From contig NZ_PXWF02000243.1 in the NCBI RefSeq assembly GCF_003011895.2, positions 1-43,139 of the forward strand: a stretch of 43,139 nt of DNA. The letters are read 5' to 3'. Positions 38,632 to 43,139 of the stretch are shown in pieces. The position numbers and the translations under genes were made by a program. Below the pieces are notes generated by a model that had not been told where the DNA came from, ran no database searches, and saw nothing but the letters and a program-made list of their open reading frames with translations. Source of the stretch: Massilia glaciei. Its GTDB lineage: Bacteria > Pseudomonadota > Gammaproteobacteria > Burkholderiales > Burkholderiaceae_D. The stretch's first letter is position 1. The number at the start of each line of letters is the position of its first letter.

Positions 38632-39422
38632 TCCCGCTTCTTGAGCGGGAGGCAAGGCCGCAGGCGGGGCGCTGTTTCAAGCGGAACAGCGCCCCGCTCC
38701 TCGCGTCGGACGACCAGCGCATAGAGCAGCGAGGCAATCGCGCAAGCGATCCACACGGACCACAGCGTATGCGTCAGAAAATGGGCGCCGCGCATTTGCT
38801 GCAGCCATCCAAGGGCGATACCGGGCATCAACATGGCGCCCGCCATCGACAGTGCCGCGCGCGGCCGGTGCGGGAGCAAAACGACGCACAGCGACACCAT
38901 CCACAATGCCGTCGATGCATGGCCGGCGGGCATGCAATGACCTGCCTGCGCCCCCGGCGGCAGCGCATCGAGCAAGCGGACATACGATTCGGCGCCGCCG
39001 TAGCGCCGCGGGTCCCACGGACAATGCGAGGCGCTGGCGCGTTTGAGCGCGCCGATCGCAAGCGGCACCAACACGGCCGACAGCGCCACCACGCGCATGC
39101 GCAGGCGCCACCACGGCCGCCACCGCTTGCGGGCCGCCAAGGCCTCGAGCGCAACGGCAAGCACGATGGCGAGAACGCCCAGGCCGGTGAACAGCAATTT
39201 CAACAAATCATGGCCAAACCGCTCGGCGAGCCATGTGTGGCGCCACGGAAAAGCGCGCCCGGCAGGATCGAACATGGCGTCGGCCAGCATCAGGTCAATG
39301 TTGGTGAAGGCGTCGAGTCCGATCAGCACGAGCGGGCTCAGGCACAGCAGCAAGATCGCTGAACGCTGCGCGCCGGCAGCCGGCGCTTGCGCCGCCGCCT
39401 CAATGGCCATTCGTGCACGCAT
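38628..39422 (-). CDS. PAP2-family phosphatase, likely lipid-linked
   Basis: A 264-residue membrane phosphatase with about six hydrophobic segments. PAP2 motifs in order are KRASASHCPWD (motif 1), MPAGHASTALW (motif 2) and RGAHFLTHTLW (motif 3). PAP2 enzymes near phosphoethanolamine transferases often act on lipid A phosphates or the undecaprenyl pool; the exact substrate is unknown. The start is ATG 39422 or, equally possible, 39410. Either overlaps the transferase gene end, so translation should be coupled; the nonsense codon upstream could affect it. Confidence 0.85.
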   Translation of the reverse strand: MRARMAIEAAAQAPAAGAQRSAILLLCLSPLVLIGLDAFTNIDLMLADAMFDPAGRAFPWRHTWLAERFGHDLLKLLFTGLGVLAIVLAVALEALAARKRWRPWWRLRMRVVALSAVLVPLAIGALKRASASHCPWDPRRYGGAESYVRLLDALPPGAQAGHCMPAGHASTALWMVSLCVVLLPHRPRAALSMAGAMLMPGIALGWLQQMRGAHFLTHTLWSVWIACAIASLLYALVVRREERGAVPLETAPRLRPCLPLKKRD

Positions 39423-41043
39423 TGAAGATGTCGAGCGCGGGGTTGTAGACGGCGGTGTTTATGTTCAGCATTCCGAGAACCGAATGGAACACATTATCGT
39501 GCGAAAACTGCTGGCCGCTTCTGGCCGCGAGGCAGTCATTGTCAATGGCGAAACGGTCGCGGAAACCGGCGGAGAGCCACAGCATGAAAGGGGCGTGGCG
39601 CTGCTCCGACGGCGCGATGAAATACGGCGCGCCATGCAAGTACAGATTGTTCTAGCCCAGCGACTCGCCATGGTCCGAGAAATACACCAGCGCCGTGTCG
39701 ACATCGTCCAGCGACGCGCTTTGCCGGAGCGTGTCGATGGCCCTGCTGCGGAAATAGTCCGTGTACCGGATTGTGTTGTCGTAGGCCGCGACGATCGATT
39801 CGCGCGAGCATTGGTCCAGTTCATTGGTTTCGCACACCGGTCCGAAGTGCTTGAACGCACCCGGGTAGCGCCGCCAATAGGCCGGACCATGGCTGCCTTT
39901 CTGATGCAGTACGATCAGCATGTCCTGCCCGCCGCCCCGTATCAGCTCCGGCAATTTCGTGAGCATGCGCTCGTCATCGCACTCATCGCCATCGCACAAG
40001 GGCTCGCCCGGCGTCGGCGTCGACCAGTCCTCGTGCGCGACCCGGTCGCACGCCCCCTTGCAGCCGGAGTTGTTATCGCGCCAGAGCACGCTGAAACCCG
40101 CATGCGCGATTACATCGAGCAACCCTTGTTGACTGCGGGGCTTGGTGTCCGTGTAGTGTTCCCGCCCCAGACCGGAGAACACGCATGGGACCGACACCGC
40201 CGTTGCCGTTCCGCACGACTGCATCTGCGAAAAGTTGATCAGGTCGCGCTGCCGCGACAGCAGCGGATTGGTCTCGCGCGCGTAACCATTGAGCGAGAAA
40301 TTATCCGCGCGCGCGGTCTCGCCGACCACCATGATGGTCGCCGTGCGGCGCCGGCTGCCGCGCCAGTGTTCGCCCTTGATGGCATCTGTGCCGAGCGGCG
40401 CCACGGCGAGCGGACGGCGCGCCATCTGTTTCAGATAGCCGTTCACGGCCTGGATGTAATTGGTCGGAGTCAACAAGAAACGCAATTCGCGGTGCTCGCG
40501 GATGGTGGGGGCGAGACTCTTGAAAAAAATGAGCAACAGGGCCGACGCGATGACGATCGACACGCCGACCGTCGTGGCCTTGCCCAACAAGTCGCGCCGC
40601 AGGCGCGGGAAGGTCGGCTGGGAACAATAGGCGACCGCCAGCGAGGGCACCACCCCAAGCAGCAACACCGTGAGCAGCAACTGCCAGTTCAAGAGTTCAC
40701 GTGCTTCGAACACATCGGTTTCGAATAAATTCTGCACCATCGCCTTGTCGATATGGGTGCCGTAGGTGCTCATGAAACAGCTGGTCGCCGCGCTCAACAT
40801 GAACAGGATGATCAGCACCGGTTTGATCACAAACCGAAAATTGACCAGGGTGAGGACGGCGTTGAAGACGAGCAAGATCACAACGAAGGTGCCAAGCAGC
40901 AGCGGCATGGTCCGCAGCGCCAAGCCACCGGTCGCGTGCACGAGGGCGCTCCAAAAATTCAGGTTATCGAACAGCAGCAAGAACGTTGCTGCCAGCAAGG
41001 TCAGGAGGCGCGCGTCGATGCGCCGCAATGTGGAGAAGGTCAC
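39400..41043 (-). pseudogene. eptA: Lipid A phosphoethanolamine transferase (EptA type) with in-frame TAG
   Basis: A full-length transferase frame (about 547 codons) broken only by TAG at 39652-39654 (codon 464 from GTG 41043; an upstream TTG at 41061 is an alternative start). The N-terminus has five membrane helices. The periplasmic sulfatase-fold domain keeps the zinc/active-site residues Glu242 (VVGETARADNFS), nucleophile Thr279 (CGTATAVSVPC) and Asp457/His458 (FSDHGESLG). The family reads SLGEN next, so GAG to TAG fits one base change. The frame continues as NNLYLHGAPYFIAPSEQRH, which holds the His needed near the active site, and ends normally. The truncated product loses about 84 residues and is probably inactive. 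An intact EptA adds phosphoethanolamine to lipid A and confers polymyxin resistance. Confidence 0.9.
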
Positions 41044-41133
41044 CCGGGTTTCCCGTTGCAATGCGCCAACCGGGATGGCGGCGCGCGGAACCGAGCATAG
41101 CGAAGGGCGGTGCAGCCTTTCGTCAAGAAACGG

Positions 41134-42378
41134 TCAGGATTTTGTTAAGTCCTGCGGGAAGCGCACTTCGATGACGCTCTCACCGCTGGCGCGGCTGCTT
41201 AGCAGCAACACGGCGCCAAGGAAATCGCAAATACGCCTGACCAGCGACAGGCCGAGCCCGGTTCCGTCCGAACCGCGCAGCGCCAGCCCGGGCTGGCCGT
41301 CGGCCAAGGCGGCGCGGACCTCCGCGGGCAGGCCGGGTCCGCTGTCCTCGACCACGATGGTGCGCGGCCCGAGCCGGACCACAACGGCGCCGGCCTCGGT
41401 GTATTGGCAAGCGTTCCTGATCAGGTTGCCCACCACCGCCCGGCACAGTTCGGTCGGCGCGTGCACCGTGAAGTCGTCGCCCCCCGCAAAGCCGAGCACA
41501 ACCGGCTTTGCCACCACCAAACCCTGGAAACGCAGCACCTCGTCTTGGCATACCTGACTCGCCGACAACGGCGGCATCGCGATCAGCTCGGGCGAGCGCG
41601 CAAGGAGCAACAGGATGCTGACGCATTCGGCCGCCTCGTTGGCGGCGCGCAGGATGCGCTCGGCCGGCGCCCGTTCCGCCGGCGACGTGGTCGGCCGCGC
41701 CAACAGTATTTCGGCGGCGCCGATGATGACGGTGAGCGGCGTGCGCAATTCGTGGCTGACGTCGCCCGTGAACAGGCGCTCGCGCTCCAATACATCGCGC
41801 AACTGGCGCGTGTGGGCGGCGAAGGCGCGCGACAGCACGCCGAGCTCGTCATGGCTGTCGAGCAAGGGCAGGTCGTCCGAACCGGCGAGGACGGCACTGG
41901 CCAGGGTTGTGATCGGCGTCACGACGCGGTGCGCGACAAAGCCGCCAAAGAGCATCGATAAGGCGAGGAAACCCAAAAACCCGAGCCCAAACAGCGAAAA
42001 GACGACCAGCTCGACCTTTTCGTAATCGCTCTCGTGGTCGACCACCACATAGTCGCCAGCGCCATCCTTGCCGGCAAAGACGCGCAATCTGATGCCGTCG
42101 ACCGCGACTTCCTGCACGCCGGGCGGCAAGCGCCGCAACGAGGTCGGAATCGCATCGCCGTGATGAAAGCTCAGACCGGTCGGCATCTCGACCGGGAGCC
42201 GCCCCGCGTGGCGTGGCGATGCCCAGGCGGCGATTTCGGCGAGCCGGTCGTCGACCAGATGCACCTCGATCCCTTCGACGGCCACCACGGCAATCAAGGC
42301 GAACAGCAACGACGCCCCGGATGCGAACGCGAGATAGGCAACTACGATGCGCCGGCGCAATGATTCAGCGCGTCTCAT
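41134..42378 (-). CDS. Sensor histidine kinase (PmrB/QseC-like)
   Basis: A 414-residue membrane kinase. Two membrane helices (about 12-34 and 124-146) enclose a periplasmic sensor of about 85 residues. Then come a HAMP-like linker, the dimerisation/phosphoacceptor motif GDVSHELRTPLTVIIG (His209) and an ATPase domain with NLIRNACQYTEAG (N box), VEDSGPGLP (G1) and GTGLGLSLV (G2). I use ATG 42378, which opens MRRAESLRRRIVVAYLAF before the first helix; the longer frame upstream reads through the regulator gene. It overlaps the regulator stop by 14 bases. The transferase gene lies next downstream, so lipid A modification is the likely output. Confidence 0.92.
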   Translation of the reverse strand: MRRAESLRRRIVVAYLAFASGASLLFALIAVVAVEGIEVHLVDDRLAEIAAWASPRHAGRLPVEMPTGLSFHHGDAIPTSLRRLPPGVQEVAVDGIRLRVFAGKDGAGDYVVVDHESDYEKVELVVFSLFGLGFLGFLALSMLFGGFVAHRVVTPITTLASAVLAGSDDLPLLDSHDELGVLSRAFAAHTRQLRDVLERERLFTGDVSHELRTPLTVIIGAAEILLARPTTSPAERAPAERILRAANEAAECVSILLLLARSPELIAMPPLSASQVCQDEVLRFQGLVVAKPVVLGFAGGDDFTVHAPTELCRAVVGNLIRNACQYTEAGAVVVRLGPRTIVVEDSGPGLPAEVRAALADGQPGLALRGSDGTGLGLSLVRRICDFLGAVLLLSSRASGESVIEVRFPQDLTKS

Positions 42379-43054
42379 GGGTGTTGACCAGTTTGAATCC
42401 GACCCCGGAAACGGTGCGCAACATGGGAACGGAAAAAGGCTTGTCCAACGCCTGGCGCAAAGCATGGATATGGGTGCGCAAGGCGTCGCTGTCGGGGCGG
42501 TCGTCACCCCATACCTCTTGCTCGAGCGTCTCGCGCGACACCAGTTTGGGGGCCTCGCGCATCAGACACTTGAGAATGACAAAGCCGGTCTTGGTGAGCG
42601 CGATCGCCTGGCCCGCGCGCGCCACTTCGTAGGTTTCGGTATTAAAGCTCAATTCGCCGACGCGCAGGAGCGCCGCGCCCGCGCTGTTGCCGCGCGAGCG
42701 GCGCACCAAGGCCTTGAGCCGGATTTCAAGCTCGATCATGGAAAATGGTTTGACCAGGTAATCATCGGCACCGCTGTCGAAGCCGGCCACCTTGTCTTGC
42801 AGCGTGTCGCGCGCGGTCAGCATCAGGACCGGGGTCGCATTGTTCAGTTTGCTGCGCAGTTTCTGGCAGACTTCCAGGCCGCTGAGCCCCGGAAGCATGA
42901 CGTCCAAGACGACGACATCATATTCATTGCACGCCGCCAGTGCGAGTCCCTGGTAGCCGCTCGCCGCCGAATCGAGCACATGGCCCTGGGGCGCGAGGAA
43001 ATCGAACAGGTTGGCCTGGATGTCTGGATTGTCTTCGATGATGAGTATGCGCAT
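42365..43054 (-). CDS. OmpR/PmrA-family response regulator
   Basis: A 229-residue regulator. The receiver domain has the acidic pair in IIEDNPD, phosphoacceptor Asp51 in VVVLDVMLPGLSG and the conserved Lys in DDYLVKPFS. The C-terminal winged-helix domain ends with the DNA-binding RTHIHALRQALDKPF and RTVSGVGFKLV. A TAGAAT hexamer (minus strand, 43065-43060) lies only 6 bases upstream of the ATG, so the transcript may be almost leaderless. It is first of regulator-kinase-transferase-phosphatase. A frame extending to 43096 begins with TTG and is less likely. Confidence 0.93.
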   Translation of the reverse strand: MRILIIEDNPDIQANLFDFLAPQGHVLDSAASGYQGLALAACNEYDVVVLDVMLPGLSGLEVCQKLRSKLNNATPVLMLTARDTLQDKVAGFDSGADDYLVKPFSMIELEIRLKALVRRSRGNSAGAALLRVGELSFNTETYEVARAGQAIALTKTGFVILKCLMREAPKLVSRETLEQEVWGDDRPDSDALRTHIHALRQALDKPFSVPMLRTVSGVGFKLVNTHETR

Positions 43055-43094
43055 GCGGTATTCTAGCCCGCCTTTGGCGCGGAGGGCAGCGGAC

Positions 43095-43139
43095 AAAAAA
43101 AACCCCCACTGGCACTGAACGCGATCTTGAGCGCGTTCA
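43095..43139 (-). terminator. Probable terminator of the gene beyond the window, cut by the edge
   Basis: TGAACGCG (43116-43123) and CGCGTTCA (43132-43139) form an inverted repeat with loop ATCTTGAG, reaching the last base. Inward of it are CCCCCACTGGCAC (43103-43115) and eight A (43095-43102). On the minus strand this reads stem, then GTGCCAGTGGGGG, then T8. The outer arm should continue outside the window. Confidence 0.5.

Noticed and set aside
41131-41149. PmrA-box candidate ahead of the transferase (CTTAAC-N5-CCTGAC type)
   Set aside because: Only one half-site fits, and it lies within the end of the kinase coding sequence; too weak to list.

Overview
The window looks like chromosomal DNA of a GC-rich betaproteobacterium, most likely Oxalobacteraceae (Massilia/Telluria/Duganella/Janthinobacterium group). 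The reasons are the gatCAB operon divergent from mreBC, the gshA-gshB-PTS IIA-HPr-enzyme I string, the metX-metW overlap, and a porin-glnK-amtB nitrogen operon beside ubiK. I saw no rRNA, tRNA, CRISPR array, insertion sequence or phage gene. Genus placement is inference from gene order and protein character, not from a search.

Layout. 1-2148 (minus): mreC (cut by the window edge) and mreB, cell shape. 2484-5809 (plus): gatC, gatA, gatB, the tRNA amidotransferase, closed by a clear terminator. 5945-8586 (minus): an acyltransferase-3/SGNH membrane enzyme and pyrE. 8661-9431 (plus): exonuclease III. 9452-13131 (minus): an RluA-type pseudouridine synthase, an M48 metalloprotease, metW and metX. 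13217-18198 (minus): enzyme I, HPr, a mannose-type EIIA, gshB and gshA, a regulatory PTS joined to glutathione synthesis. 18425-21105 (minus): a TorF-type porin, glnK and amtB; upstream lie a near-perfect NtrC-type site and a candidate sigma-54 promoter. ubiK is divergent at 21372.

21.7-28.4 kb looks like an accessory block between ubiK and comM. It holds a GNAT acetyltransferase, an orphan membrane protein with two AT-rich inverted repeats upstream, a redoxin/DsbD-type pair, and a subtilisin-family protease interrupted by one in-frame TAA. 28.4-33.3 kb (plus) carries comM, a lipoprotein, a two-gene ABC exporter and a DUF1840 protein. 33.9-38.6 kb is a 1576-residue secreted starch-active enzyme: a GH119-like catalytic region followed by FN3, CBM25 and CBM20 modules, with its own promoter/operator region. 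38.6-43.05 kb (minus) is a PmrAB-like response regulator and sensor kinase, a lipid A phosphoethanolamine transferase and a PAP2 phosphatase. The transferase is broken by one in-frame TAG.

Most striking: two independent single-codon nonsense interruptions in otherwise intact genes, the large modular amylase with palindromic operator candidates, the nitrogen-control sites ahead of an outer-membrane porin in the ammonium operon, and several short-period tandem repeats (6, 8 and 11 bp) at gene boundaries. I did not find a wholly new multi-gene system that I could defend.
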